In this document: piece after piece, positions 29,754 to 38,925 of the stretch
How the letters are laid out: every line of letters begins with the position of its first letter
How positions within the stretch are numbered: the first letter of the stretch is position 1
DNA from: Isoptericola chiayiensis
Lineage (GTDB): Bacteria; Actinomycetota; Actinomycetes; Actinomycetales; Cellulomonadaceae
Direction of reading: 5' to 3'
Assembly: GCF_013149805.1 (NCBI RefSeq)
Contig: NZ_JABEZT010000001.1
Span: forward strand, 186,001-250,000
DNA: 64,000 nt
Notes under the pieces: generated by a model
Told to the model about the DNA's origin: nothing
What the model saw: the letters and a program-made list of their open reading frames with translations, nothing else
Databases searched by the model: none
Translations under genes and position numbers: made by a program

Positions 29754-30731
29754 TCAGCTGCGACGCTGTCGGTCCTGCCTGCTCTGCCCGTCCTGCCGGT
29801 TCTGGCGCCGACCACCGGCCCGTGCGCTGGACCGGGCCTGCCGGTGGGCGCGGACGAAGGCGCGGTACGCCTCGGTAACCTCCTCGACCGGACCGTCCAT
29901 GACGAGCTGACCCTGGTGCATCCACAGCACCCGCGTGCACATCGCCTCGATGGTCGAGATCGAGTGGCTCACCAGGAACACCGTCCCGGCCTGCTCGCGG
30001 ACCTCTTCGATCCGCGCCTTGGAACGCGCCTTGAACGCGGCGTCACCGGTCGCGAGCGCCTCGTCGACCATGAGGATGTCGGGGACGGCGGCGGAGCTGA
30101 TCGCGAACCGCAGGCGCGCAGCCATCCCCGACGAGTAGGTCCGCATCGGCATGTCGACGAAGTCGCCGATGTCGGCGAACTCGACCACCTCGTCGAACTT
30201 CTCGTCGATCTGCCGAGGAGTCATCCCCAGGGCCAGACCACCGATCTCGATGTTCTTGGCCCCGGTCATCTGCGGCATCAACGCCGCGTTGACACCGAGC
30301 AGGGCGGGTTCGCCATCGACGTAGACGGACCCGGTGTGCGGCGGGATCAGCCCCGTGATCGCCCGCAGGAGGGTGGACTTGCCCGACCCGTTGATCCCGA
30401 CGATCCCGATGGACTCGCCGTGACGTGCCGTGAACGACACCCCACGGACCGCGTGGACCTCCGAGACGGCACCGACGTGCTGCCGTCCCGCGCCGAGGAG
30501 CCGCTTGACGGGATTGCGTCGCACAGGAGTGGCGTCCTGCACGTGGAGCCCTTGCTTCTTGGCGCTCTCGCGCTTCTTGCCGCCGAACACCCGGAAGACG
30601 ATGTGCAGGTCGTCGACCACCAGGCAGGGGTCCCCCAGCGGGATCGACTCCGCGTGCTCGCCGGCGTCGTCGGACTCGTCCTCGAGGTCGAAGTCGAGAT
30701 GGGCGTCGGCCTCGGCCACGTCGTCAGTCAC
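29754..30731 (-). CDS. polysaccharide/teichoic acid ABC exporter ATP-binding protein (TagH/Wzt-like)
   Basis: 325 residues. An acidic N-terminal tail (about 1-30) precedes an ABC ATPase of the TagH/Wzt/RfbE type. Walker A is GINGSGKSTLL, the signature is YSSGMAARLRFAI, Walker B is ILMVDEALATGD, and the H-loop is VSHS. A basic Arg/Gln-rich C-terminal tail is present, but no Wzt carbohydrate-binding domain, so substrate selection must lie elsewhere. GTG at 30731 has GAGAGG upstream and overlaps the permease gene end by 8 bp. Together they would flip a lipid-linked polymer across the membrane. Confidence 0.9.
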   Translation of the reverse strand: MTDDVAEADAHLDFDLEDESDDAGEHAESIPLGDPCLVVDDLHIVFRVFGGKKRESAKKQGLHVQDATPVRRNPVKRLLGAGRQHVGAVSEVHAVRGVSFTARHGESIGIVGINGSGKSTLLRAITGLIPPHTGSVYVDGEPALLGVNAALMPQMTGAKNIEIGGLALGMTPRQIDEKFDEVVEFADIGDFVDMPMRTYSSGMAARLRFAISSAAVPDILMVDEALATGDAAFKARSKARIEEVREQAGTVFLVSHSISTIEAMCTRVLWMHQGQLVMDGPVEEVTEAYRAFVRAHRQARSSARAGGRRQNRQDGQSRQDRQRRS

Positions 30732-31710
30732 GTCCGTACCTCTCCTCACCACGCCAGAAGATGATGAACCCGACGACGAAGAACACGACGGCCCAGACGG
30801 CACCCAGCACCCACATGAAGGGCTCCTGCGGAAAACCCTCCTCGTTCATCAGGGAAGACCGGCCCAGGTAGAGATAGACGGCGATCGGCTGGAACTCCAG
30901 GATCGTGCCCATCCAGCCCTGCATCCACTCGGGAAGCTCGCTGACGTACCGCACCACGGGGAAGATCACGCCCGATCCGTACATCGCCAGCCGCAGGATG
31001 AAGCTGATGACGTTGTCGAGGTCGGGCGTGATCGCCACCAGGCGTGCCATGACGAACGCCAAGCCCATGTTGAACACCCAGAGCATGCCGACCGCGGGAA
31101 TCAGCAGCAGCCACTGCCACGTGACGGGCACGGGCTCGTAGGCGGGCAGAAGACCCGACCCCAGCACGATGAGGCACATCACCACCAGCGCCGGGACGAG
31201 GGTCGTCAGGTGCGACATCACGTTGGACAGCGGCAGCACGGCGCGGGGGAAGTGCAGCGACCGGATCAGGTTGGACCGCTTGGCGATCGACTGCGCACCG
31301 CCGTTGACCGACTGCTCGACGAAGCGGAACAGGAAGACACCGATGACGATGAACGCGATGGTGTTGTCCACGCCGCGGCTCACGTTCAGCAGCATCCCGA
31401 AGATGAGCACGTAGACAGCGGCGTTGAGGATCGGGTTGAGGACCGCCCAGAGCTGGCCCAGGTACGTGTTCTGGTTGCGTGCGTACGCCGAGGACATGCC
31501 CAGCACCCGGATGAACGCTCCGCGACGGGCGACGTCCTTGATGTAGGTCCACAGCGGCGGACGGACGCCCATCTTGGTCAGGCCGAACTGCTCGGCGATC
31601 GCCTGACGTTCGGCGGACGACGTCGACGGGACGACGGGATCGGGCGGCTCCGGCGGCCGCGGACGTCCGGCGTCCTGCGCACCCGAGGTCGCGGTCTTCA
31701 CGGGGGTCAC
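30724..31710 (-). CDS. polysaccharide/teichoic acid ABC exporter permease (TagG/Wzm-like)
   Basis: 328 residues. An ABC-2 type permease with a Pro-rich cytosolic N-terminus (about 1-60) and six membrane helices. Family features include RNQNTYLGQLWAVLNPILNAAVYVLIFG and SLHFPRAVLPLSNV. GTG at 31710 has AAGGACAGG about 14 bases upstream; the start could be a few codons later. Paired with the ATPase gene that overlaps it. The exported polymer is presumably one of those made in this island (inference from position). Confidence 0.9.
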   Translation of the reverse strand: MTPVKTATSGAQDAGRPRPPEPPDPVVPSTSSAERQAIAEQFGLTKMGVRPPLWTYIKDVARRGAFIRVLGMSSAYARNQNTYLGQLWAVLNPILNAAVYVLIFGMLLNVSRGVDNTIAFIVIGVFLFRFVEQSVNGGAQSIAKRSNLIRSLHFPRAVLPLSNVMSHLTTLVPALVVMCLIVLGSGLLPAYEPVPVTWQWLLLIPAVGMLWVFNMGLAFVMARLVAITPDLDNVISFILRLAMYGSGVIFPVVRYVSELPEWMQGWMGTILEFQPIAVYLYLGRSSLMNEEGFPQEPFMWVLGAVWAVVFFVVGFIIFWRGEERYGRD

Positions 31711-31747
31711 GATGCGATGCGAACCTGTCCTTCAGGGGATCCGACCG

Positions 31748-31757
31748 TATGATCCTA
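31748..31757. promoter_or_regulatory. overlapping divergent -10 boxes
   Basis: TATGAT (plus, 31748-31753) overlaps TAGGAT (minus, 31757-31752). One would serve the glycerophosphotransferase at 31812 and the other the exporter operon. The overlap implies mutually exclusive or coordinated firing. No clear -35 boxes were seen. Confidence 0.4.
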
Positions 31758-31811
31758 CCTACAGGTCGACGTTCGCCCTGTCCCCTCAGCACACCTGGCG
31801 CAGGAAGGCCG

Positions 31812-33080
31812 ATGCCGACAGTCCGCACTCCCGCTCGTCCCGTCACCCGAGCGACGTCGTGGGCGGCCGGCACCCTCATCCGCTGGGGCGTGCACGCCAA
31901 GCGTCTGCTCGTCTCCGCAGCCGAGCGTGGTGCCGAGTCGAGCACCGACGTCTCCGAGCACGGCAGCACGCCCGTGGTCGCCTACTTCGGCGACCAGCCC
32001 GCGACCCTGTACCAGATCCGCCAGTGGCTCCCGGTCTTCGAGGCGGTCGCCCAGCACCGACCCCTCCTGGTCCTGACCCGGGACGCCACCACCAGCCGCC
32101 TCCTGCGGCAGGAGACGTCGCTGCCCGTGGTGCTGGCCCACCGCATCGACGACGTCCTCGCGGCCTACCGGCAGGTCGACGCCAAGGTCGTCGTCTACGT
32201 CAACAACGGCATGCTCAACTTCCAGTCGCTGATCTACCCGGACGCGCTGCACGTGCACGTCAACCACGGCGAGTCCGACAAGATCTCGATGGTCTCCAAC
32301 CAGGCGAAGGCGTACGACCGCGTGGTGGTCGCCGGCCGGGCCGCGGTCGAACGCCATCGCCGGGCGCTGATCAACCTGCCCGACGACCGGCTCGCGGTCT
32401 GCGGTCGCCCGCAGCTCGACCATGACGTCGACCCCGTCCTCCCCCCGGCTCCTGCCGGAGTGCGCACGGTGCTCTACGCCCCGACCTGGTCGGGAGAGAA
32501 CGACGCCAACAACTACACCTCGCTGGACCGCTACGGGGAAGTCATCGTGCGTGCCGTCCTGTCCCACCCGGACCTCCGGCTCGTCTACCGCCCGCATCCT
32601 CGCGTCGTCGAGGGCACGGACCCCGCGTGCGCCAGAGCGCACCGCACCCTGGTCGGGATGATCGAGTCGGCGAACCGCGCGGCGGAGCGGCACCTCATGC
32701 CGTTCCACGACGCCCCTCTGGCCGTGTTCGACGGCGTCGACCTGCTCGTCACCGACGTGTCCTCCGTCGGCCTGGACTTCCTCTACCTCCGCCCGGAGGC
32801 GCCGATCGTGCTGACGGACCGGCGGACCGACCGTGAGCGGCTCGAGTGCGAGGCCCCCGTCGCACGGGGCACCGACGTCGTGGACGCCACGACGGTGGAG
32901 GACGTCGCGGGGACGATCCGACGGAACCTCGACGCGGACCCGCACCGTGCCGAACGGGCCAGGCTCCGCGACCACTACTTCGGGTTCGAGCGCCACGAGT
33001 CGAGCACCCGGTTCCAGGAGCTGGTCGAGGAGTGCATCACCACCCGTGACGCTCTCGTCCGGGAGCGCGACACCCGCTGA
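31812..33080 (+). CDS. CDP-glycerol glycerophosphotransferase family protein (short form)
   Basis: 422 residues, third member of the short paralogue set. Motifs are YQIRQWLPVFEAV, VNHGESDKISMVSNQAKAYD, VLYAPTWSGEN, LVYRPHPRVVEG and LLVTDVSSVGLDFLYL. ATG at 31812 is preceded by GGAAGG. Divergent from the exporter operon and followed 111 bp later by the sialyltransferase-like gene. It may prime or extend a glycerol-phosphate chain; the acceptor is unknown. Confidence 0.84.
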   Translation: MPTVRTPARPVTRATSWAAGTLIRWGVHAKRLLVSAAERGAESSTDVSEHGSTPVVAYFGDQPATLYQIRQWLPVFEAVAQHRPLLVLTRDATTSRLLRQETSLPVVLAHRIDDVLAAYRQVDAKVVVYVNNGMLNFQSLIYPDALHVHVNHGESDKISMVSNQAKAYDRVVVAGRAAVERHRRALINLPDDRLAVCGRPQLDHDVDPVLPPAPAGVRTVLYAPTWSGENDANNYTSLDRYGEVIVRAVLSHPDLRLVYRPHPRVVEGTDPACARAHRTLVGMIESANRAAERHLMPFHDAPLAVFDGVDLLVTDVSSVGLDFLYLRPEAPIVLTDRRTDRERLECEAPVARGTDVVDATTVEDVAGTIRRNLDADPHRAERARLRDHYFGFERHESSTRFQELVEECITTRDALVRERDTR

Positions 33081-33191
33081 GCAGCGGCGGACGAGCGAGC
33101 GGGCGCACCGTGACCCTGCCGTCGCCCGGCGTTCATCCGCGCGCAACCCGCGATCCGCCTCGACGTCGCCCCGGCTTGTCACCCTGACCCT

Positions 33192-34202
33192 GTGAGTTCA
33201 CTGGTCGAGTCGCCCCTGCAGCTGCTCTGCGCGGTCGAGGCGCACGCCGCGGGGATCGCCGGGCGCCAGATCCGCCTCCTGGCCCGTCAGGACGTGCCGG
33301 CGCTCGCCCGGTCGGTGGAGGCGCTGGGCAGGCTCGGGGCGCCGGCCGGCCTCTCCGTCGCCGTCGGGCCCCCCCGGCTCACGACCGGCTCCGCCCGCCA
33401 CGTGCTGGTCGGGGACGCCTTCTCGGGAGTGTTCCAGGCCGCGGCCGTCCGCGGCCCGTCCCCCGAGCACCTGGTCGTGGTCGACGACGGTCTGGCCACC
33501 CTCGACCTCGCGGACCGGTTGATCGCCGGGGAACCCCTGGTCAGGCTGGTCGCGCCCACGCGCCCGCTCCGTCACGCGCTGGGATCGTTGGCGTCCCGCC
33601 GGGTGCGTCGCTGGGCGGGCGAGGGGCGCGTCACCCTCTTCACGATGCTGCCGCTCGGATCGGACCGGCGCGCCGCGCTCGAGCGGCTCGGCGTCCATGT
33701 CGTCGAGCACTCCTTCGAGTGGTTGGCCTCCCGCGACGTCCCGCACGACGACGAGCGCATCGACGAGCCGACGGTCGTCGTCGGCTCGGGGCTCGTGGCC
33801 GACCGTCTGGTGCACGCCGACCAGTACGCGGCCTGGCTGCGTGGTCTCGCCGCCGACGGGCCCGTGCGCTACATCCCGCACCGTCGTCACGACCCGCTCG
33901 TCACCGCCGTCTTCGAGGATCTCCCCGGGGTGCAGGTGGACTCCCCCGGCGCTCCCGTCGAGGTCCGCCTCCGTGGTCTGCGCCATGGCCAGCGCGTGGT
34001 CTCGCTGCCGTCGACGTCGGCCGTCACCCTCACCCGGCTGCTCGCGCACCGCGACGTCCCCGTGGTCGCGCAGGACGTCCCGCCGTCGTGGTGGACGCCG
34101 CGGGCCGCACCGGCCCTGCGCGAGCACCTGGGGCTCGCCGTCGGGCTGGCCCGGACCGCGGCGGCCACGCGCGGGGGCGCTGACCGGTCGTGGGCCGCAT
34201 GA
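33192..34202 (+). CDS. predicted sialyltransferase-like glycosyltransferase (GT52/polysialyltransferase-like)
   Basis: 336 residues. The N-terminus VESPLQLLCAVEA resembles the SPLQ start typical of GT52-type enzymes. Three positions match motifs shared by bacterial sialyltransferases: an acidic-acidic-Gly (VVVDDG, 98-100), a His motif (IPHRRHD, where HP becomes HR at 230-231), and a Ser/Thr motif (SLPSTSAV, about 274-276). Predicted to use CMP-activated nonulosonic acid made by the fused enzyme at 38926-41013. The stop overlaps the next gene's ATG (ATGA). GTG at 33192 lacks a good ribosome site. The family assignment is by motif only. Confidence 0.6.
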   Translation: MSSLVESPLQLLCAVEAHAAGIAGRQIRLLARQDVPALARSVEALGRLGAPAGLSVAVGPPRLTTGSARHVLVGDAFSGVFQAAAVRGPSPEHLVVVDDGLATLDLADRLIAGEPLVRLVAPTRPLRHALGSLASRRVRRWAGEGRVTLFTMLPLGSDRRAALERLGVHVVEHSFEWLASRDVPHDDERIDEPTVVVGSGLVADRLVHADQYAAWLRGLAADGPVRYIPHRRHDPLVTAVFEDLPGVQVDSPGAPVEVRLRGLRHGQRVVSLPSTSAVTLTRLLAHRDVPVVAQDVPPSWWTPRAAPALREHLGLAVGLARTAAATRGGADRSWAA

Positions 34203-35401
34203 CGGCGGTGCGCGTCCTCGCCGTCGCCGACTCCGACTCGTATCTCAAGTGGGCCACGTGGACCCTCGCGAGGCTGCACGACGGCGGTCCGGGCGCACCC
34301 GAGGTCGCGTCCGTCGTCGTCCGCTCACCCCTGGCACCCACCCCTGACCAGGTCCGTGCCGCGGTGGCAGGGACCGGCGCACCGCTTCCTGCGGTCGTCG
34401 GGCCCCGGGAGGTCGGGCGGATCGTGGCGGCACACGGCCCGGACGTCGTCCTGGTCGCGGCCACCGGCCCCGTCGCCGAGCTCGTCGCACGGCACGTCGT
34501 CCGCGCGACACGTGCGGGTCGCCGTCCGGCGCTCGTCTCCGGACTGCCGGGGATGGCGTTGCCGGCCACGCCGCGGGGCACCGGGTGGCGCCGATGGTCG
34601 GACGCGTTCGTCGTCCACGCCCGCCAGGAGCTCGGGCCGTACCGTGCGGCGTTCGCCGCGCACGGCACCGCGCCCCGGCTGGCGCTCGCCCGGCTGCCGT
34701 TCCTCGACCAGGTGCCGCAGCAGCCCGACTCGTCGACCCGGATCCCCGGCCTCCCTCACCGGGTGGTGCTCGCCGCCCAGGCGAAGGTGCCCGGCACCCG
34801 CGAGGACCGGGTGCGGCTCCTCGCGGGGCTCGCGGCGCTCTCCGACGACGGCCTCGAGGTCACCGTGAAGCTCCGGGCCCGTGCCGGCGAGCGGCAGACG
34901 CACAACGAGCCGTACCCGCTGGACGAGCTCTGGGCGGCCGAGCACCGGACGCTCGGACGGCCGGCGGACGCTGTCGGCTTCGCCGTCGGGCCCATGGCAG
35001 ACCACCTGACACCGGGCACGGCGCTGCTCACCGTCAGCTCGACGGCGGCGCTCGAGGCCATGGCGCGTGGGCTGCCCACCGTCTTCCTCGCCGACTTCGG
35101 CGTCGGGCCCGCACAGCTCAACGAACCGTTCGCGGACTCCGGATGCCTGGCCGCGCTGGACGACGTCGCCGACGTGCTGCGCCACGGCGGTCCGACGCCG
35201 GACGCGAGCTGGTGCGAGGACGGCTACCTGCACACCGGGGACGAGGTCGCCGACGTGGTCCGCGACCTCGCCGCGCAGGCTCGGAGCGGGCGGCTCGCGC
35301 CGTTGCGCCGTGTCGCGCCGTGGAGCCCGCCCCGGCACCTGTGGGCGGCGGGGCGCAGCGCGCTGCCCGTCGCCGTCTCCGCTCGGCTGCGCCGCGCCTG
35401 A
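34199..35401 (+). CDS. DUF6716 putative glycosyltransferase
   Basis: 400 residues, GT-B-like in layout. It starts MTAVRVLAVADSDSYLKW and has VSSTAALEAMARGLPTVFL near residue 285, a donor-site-like Ser-Ser-Thr loop. I recall this family as a putative glycosyltransferase often near NeuA/NeuB genes in actinobacteria; that is memory, not a search. Translationally coupled to the upstream sialyltransferase-like gene. No membrane segments. The substrate is unknown. Confidence 0.65.
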   Translation: MTAVRVLAVADSDSYLKWATWTLARLHDGGPGAPEVASVVVRSPLAPTPDQVRAAVAGTGAPLPAVVGPREVGRIVAAHGPDVVLVAATGPVAELVARHVVRATRAGRRPALVSGLPGMALPATPRGTGWRRWSDAFVVHARQELGPYRAAFAAHGTAPRLALARLPFLDQVPQQPDSSTRIPGLPHRVVLAAQAKVPGTREDRVRLLAGLAALSDDGLEVTVKLRARAGERQTHNEPYPLDELWAAEHRTLGRPADAVGFAVGPMADHLTPGTALLTVSSTAALEAMARGLPTVFLADFGVGPAQLNEPFADSGCLAALDDVADVLRHGGPTPDASWCEDGYLHTGDEVADVVRDLAAQARSGRLAPLRRVAPWSPPRHLWAAGRSALPVAVSARLRRA

Positions 35402-35452
35402 CCGAGAGCTGGCCGGGCGCGCCGCAGTTCGGTGGTCGGGCGCAGGTTCGGG

Positions 35453-36529
35453 TCAGGCGCGATGGTCGACGGCCGCGCGCGCGGTGAGCCCGCGGACGAA
35501 CCCCGAGCCCCAGCACACGTGCATGGTCACCAGGACGACCGGCAGGACGAGCGCCGCGGCGACGGAGAGTCGCGGGGCACGCACTGACGCGTGGGTCGCC
35601 GCCAGCAGCACACCGACCAGGTAGGCCGCCGGCAGCGCGGCGCCGACCGCTGCGACACCCGGCAGGGTGGCGACCAGCCCGACGCCGACCAGCACGGCCG
35701 ACACGACGAGCCCGGCGACGAGGACGGGCGGCGCCAGATAGCGCAGCCCCGCCGTCGACGGGTCGCGGCGCACCACCTCACGGCGCCACATCCCGGTGCG
35801 CCAGAACTGCTTGGCCACGGCACGCAGGGTGCGTCGGGGCCGGTACTCCACCACGAGCGACGGGTCGAACCACAGCACCCCCCCAGCACGGCGCAGCCGC
35901 AGGCACAGGTCCCAGTCCTCGGCCCGGAACAGCGTGGGGTCGTACCCGCCGACGGCATCGACCGCCGCACGCCGGAACGCACCCAGGTAGACCGTCTCCG
36001 CCGGGCCCGCGACGCCACCGGTGTGGAACGACGCCGCGCCGATCCCGGCCGGATGGCTCATCGCCCGTGCCGCGGCCTCCTGGACCGCACCCCGGCCGAC
36101 CGGCGCCATGAGGCCGCCGACCCCGACCGCCCCGGTGCTGCGCAGCAGGTCGATGCACCGGCGCACATATTGCGGCGGCAGCTCGGTGTGCCCGTCGACA
36201 CGCAGCACGACGGGGTGGTCCACGTCCGTACCCAGGTGGTCGATCGCGAGGTTGAGGCCGACGGACCGGGATCCCGTCGGGTTGTCGACCACGACGACGC
36301 GGTCGTCCTCGGCCGCGAGCCGCGCGGCGATCCGGGCGGTCGCGTCGTGCGACGGGCCGACGGCGAGGACGAGGAGCAGGTGCCCGTCGTAGTCCTGGTC
36401 GAGGACGGACCGGGCGGCGTCCTCGAGGTAGGCCTCCTCGTCCCGCACGCACGCCACGACCGTGACCCCGCAACGTTCGGGCACGCTGTCGAGGCCCTGC
36501 AACAGCTCGACGAGCTCCGGCTCACCCAC
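35453..36529 (-). CDS. GT2 glycosyltransferase with C-terminal membrane helices
   Basis: 358 residues. A GT-A domain has VTVVACVRDEEAYLEDA, a VLRVDGHTELP metal site, and RAEDWDLCLRLRRAGG. It is followed by a FWRTGMWRR stretch and three or four C-terminal membrane helices (about 260-340). This layout is typical of membrane-bound GT2 enzymes (ExoA-like) acting on lipid-linked intermediates. GTG at 36529 overlaps the upstream gene end by 8 bp. Last gene of the minus-strand operon that begins with the neuA-HAD-neuB frame. Confidence 0.85.
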   Translation of the reverse strand: MGEPELVELLQGLDSVPERCGVTVVACVRDEEAYLEDAARSVLDQDYDGHLLLVLAVGPSHDATARIAARLAAEDDRVVVVDNPTGSRSVGLNLAIDHLGTDVDHPVVLRVDGHTELPPQYVRRCIDLLRSTGAVGVGGLMAPVGRGAVQEAAARAMSHPAGIGAASFHTGGVAGPAETVYLGAFRRAAVDAVGGYDPTLFRAEDWDLCLRLRRAGGVLWFDPSLVVEYRPRRTLRAVAKQFWRTGMWRREVVRRDPSTAGLRYLAPPVLVAGLVVSAVLVGVGLVATLPGVAAVGAALPAAYLVGVLLAATHASVRAPRLSVAAALVLPVVLVTMHVCWGSGFVRGLTARAAVDHRA

Positions 36530-37937
36530 GCTCCACCTGCCCTTTCGCGACGCCGACGGCCGCACGCACGTCCTCACCGGCGCTGCGGTACCGGGTCCGC
36601 ACGAGACGGCGCAGGCGACCGCCGAGCACCCGGCGGTCCACCGCGTCGGCGAAGCGCACCACGGCCGTCGAACGCCACCAGGGCAGGGGGAACCCGCCGG
36701 GGAGCCCGAGGGCCGTGAGGCGGTTCCGGCGGAACCACAGCCGCAGGCGTGCGTCGTCGAGCTCGCGCAGCAGGGCGACGGTGTCGTCGCGCAGCTCCGG
36801 CAGGAGGGCCGGCTGCTGGCAGTACGACACCGCACGCACGAGCCGCTGCATCTGCTGTGCGTCATCGGCCCACCGCCCGCCGTCACGTCCGAGGGCGTCG
36901 ACCACCACGGTCGGCACACGGTTCGAGTTCTGGTACGGCTCGAGCCGACCGAGCAGCATCGGCGTGCCGACGGAGCGTACGGGGATCTCGTAGGTCGCAC
37001 GGGCGGTGGCGAGCGCCGTCGAGAAGCACGACACGACCAGACCGGGGGCGGACTCCTCGTACAGCGCCTCGGCCAGGACCGCGGCCGGCGCGACCTCCAG
37101 GCGCACCCCACGGCGCCGGGCGTGCTCCACCAGATCCTCGGTGCCCTGCCGCGGAGCCGACGGGTGCGGCTTGAGCAGGACGGTGGTGAACCCCTGCTCC
37201 GCGGCGACGTCGACCATCGAGCGGTGCAGGTCGGCCTCGTCGGCCTCCGACAGCAGACCGATCGCCGCCATGTACTGCCCCAGGACCAGGGCGTACGTCC
37301 CGGGAGCCGGCAACCGCTCCACGTCCGTGGCCGCCCCGTGGGCCGCGGCCGACAGTGCCGTGATCACCTTGCGGAAGGACTCCGCCGGGACGACGACCCC
37401 GGGCGCCCCCCACTCGTGGAGCAGCGTCGGCTCCACCCCGGGCAGCAGGTCGAGGTGCAGGACGCGGTCGACGCGCCCGCCGAGCGCGTGCCCGACGTCG
37501 AACCGGGTGGGGCCGTAGACCATGAGGCCGTCGGCGTACACGCTCACCGCCGCGGAGGCGAAGATCGCCGCGAGCGTCCCCGTGGGCGGTGTCGCCACCG
37601 ACTCCCCCACCAGCTCGACGGGGCCGTCGCCCAGTCGCCACCGCTCGCGCAGCAGCCGCTCCCACAGCGGCGCGTCGGCCGGCCGGGGCTTCCACTCCTT
37701 GGGGTGGTAGGGCCGGATCACGTCGTTCCAGTGCACGACGGCGTCGAAGCGGTCGGCGAGCGCGGCGAACGCCTGCGAGGAGGTGAAGTCGTCGGACACC
37801 TCGGGGACCGGCACGTTGTGCTGGACCACGAGCACGGTGCGCTCGCGGCGTGGCAGGACTCCGGCGTCCCACGCGGCGGAGACGGTCGCCGCGCCGAACA
37901 GCGTCGACGCGGTCACGACCTGGACGGGTGCGCTCAC
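36522..37937 (-). CDS. polysialyltransferase-family-like glycosyltransferase
   Basis: 471 residues. The three motif positions of bacterial poly- and sialyltransferases appear in order and spacing: VYADGLMVYGP (ADG at 135-137), LLKPHPSAP (HP at 258-259) and VVSCFSTALATA (303-311). Predicted to add or polymerise CMP-activated nonulosonic acid. GTG at 37937 overlaps the upstream GT2 stop as GTGA. Part of the operon with the fused CMP-sugar enzyme, which supports a nonulosonate donor. Polymer linkage cannot be told. Confidence 0.72.
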   Translation of the reverse strand: MSAPVQVVTASTLFGAATVSAAWDAGVLPRRERTVLVVQHNVPVPEVSDDFTSSQAFAALADRFDAVVHWNDVIRPYHPKEWKPRPADAPLWERLLRERWRLGDGPVELVGESVATPPTGTLAAIFASAAVSVYADGLMVYGPTRFDVGHALGGRVDRVLHLDLLPGVEPTLLHEWGAPGVVVPAESFRKVITALSAAAHGAATDVERLPAPGTYALVLGQYMAAIGLLSEADEADLHRSMVDVAAEQGFTTVLLKPHPSAPRQGTEDLVEHARRRGVRLEVAPAAVLAEALYEESAPGLVVSCFSTALATARATYEIPVRSVGTPMLLGRLEPYQNSNRVPTVVVDALGRDGGRWADDAQQMQRLVRAVSYCQQPALLPELRDDTVALLRELDDARLRLWFRRNRLTALGLPGGFPLPWWRSTAVVRFADAVDRRVLGGRLRRLVRTRYRSAGEDVRAAVGVAKGQVERG

Positions 37938-38905
37938 CACGTCACCCCCTGCTTGCGGATGGCCCGGGCACGCTCGGGCCCGATCCCCGCCACCTGACGC
38001 GCGACCACGTCCTTGTCGAACCGGGACAGGACGGTTCGCGCCCGGTCGGTCATGCGGGACCACACCTCGTCGGGGTAGGCCTCACGACGCTTGACGTGGT
38101 GGTGCAGGACGGCGAGCACGTCCCGGGCGAGCTTCGGCTCGAACTCGAGCAGGTCCTCCCGGTGCAAGCGGTCCAGGACGGTGTCGTAGGCGTCCAGGAA
38201 CCCGATCTGGCGTGCGTCGCCGATCGCGGTCAAGGACCCGGCCACGGAGCGGCGGTACACGTAGCCGGGGGCGTCCACGACCACGTAGGACCGGGCGTCC
38301 AGGAGCAGACGCCAGGCCCACTCGCGGTCCTCCGCCGTCGGGAGCGTCTCGTCGAAGCCGGCCAGCCCGTCGTCGACCGCCCGGCGGGCGACGAAGCGGG
38401 AGGAGACCTGCACATAGTTGACCATCGTGGACCGCGTGGTCGGCATGATGCCCGTGCGTGGGTCGAGCGGGACGTGCCGCCGCGGCTCGGGCGCGCGGAC
38501 GATCCTGCGGTCGTTGCCGTACGCCTGGACCTGGTCGCAGACCACGAAGTCGACGTCGTGGTGCCGGGCAGCGGCGTGCATCGCGGCCAGGTGCCCCGGG
38601 AAGTACCAGTCGTCGGGGTCCAGGAAGGTCACCCACGCCCCGCGCGACTCCGCGATCCCCCGGTTGCGCGCCGCCGACACTCCTCGGGGCTCGTCGTGGC
38701 GCACCACGCGCAGCCCCGGAAGCGCCCCGGTGTAGTCGTCCAGCACGGCGGCGGTGTTGTCGGTGGAGCCGTCGTCGACGACGAGGACCTCGAACTCGGT
38801 CGGGTCCAGCCCCTGGCGTGTCAGGCTGTTCAGGGCGTCGGGCAGGTGCCCGCCGGCGTCCCGCGCGGGGACGACGACGGACACCTCGGGTCGTGCGTGG
38901 GCCAT
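37934..38905 (-). CDS. GT2 family glycosyltransferase
   Basis: 323 residues, soluble GT-A enzyme. It has VSVVVPARDAGGHL, VLVVDDGSTDNTAAV, the metal site FLDPDDWY near residue 97, and TAEDREWAWRLLL as the acceptor/base region. ATG at 38905 has AGGAGG upstream. It sits between the fused NeuA-HAD-NeuB gene (20 bp upstream) and the polysialyltransferase-like gene. The donor is unknown. Confidence 0.87.
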   Translation of the reverse strand: MAHARPEVSVVVPARDAGGHLPDALNSLTRQGLDPTEFEVLVVDDGSTDNTAAVLDDYTGALPGLRVVRHDEPRGVSAARNRGIAESRGAWVTFLDPDDWYFPGHLAAMHAAARHHDVDFVVCDQVQAYGNDRRIVRAPEPRRHVPLDPRTGIMPTTRSTMVNYVQVSSRFVARRAVDDGLAGFDETLPTAEDREWAWRLLLDARSYVVVDAPGYVYRRSVAGSLTAIGDARQIGFLDAYDTVLDRLHREDLLEFEPKLARDVLAVLHHHVKRREAYPDEVWSRMTDRARTVLSRFDKDVVARQVAGIGPERARAIRKQGVTW

Positions 38906-38925
38906 CCGGTCCGTGTCCTCCTGCG

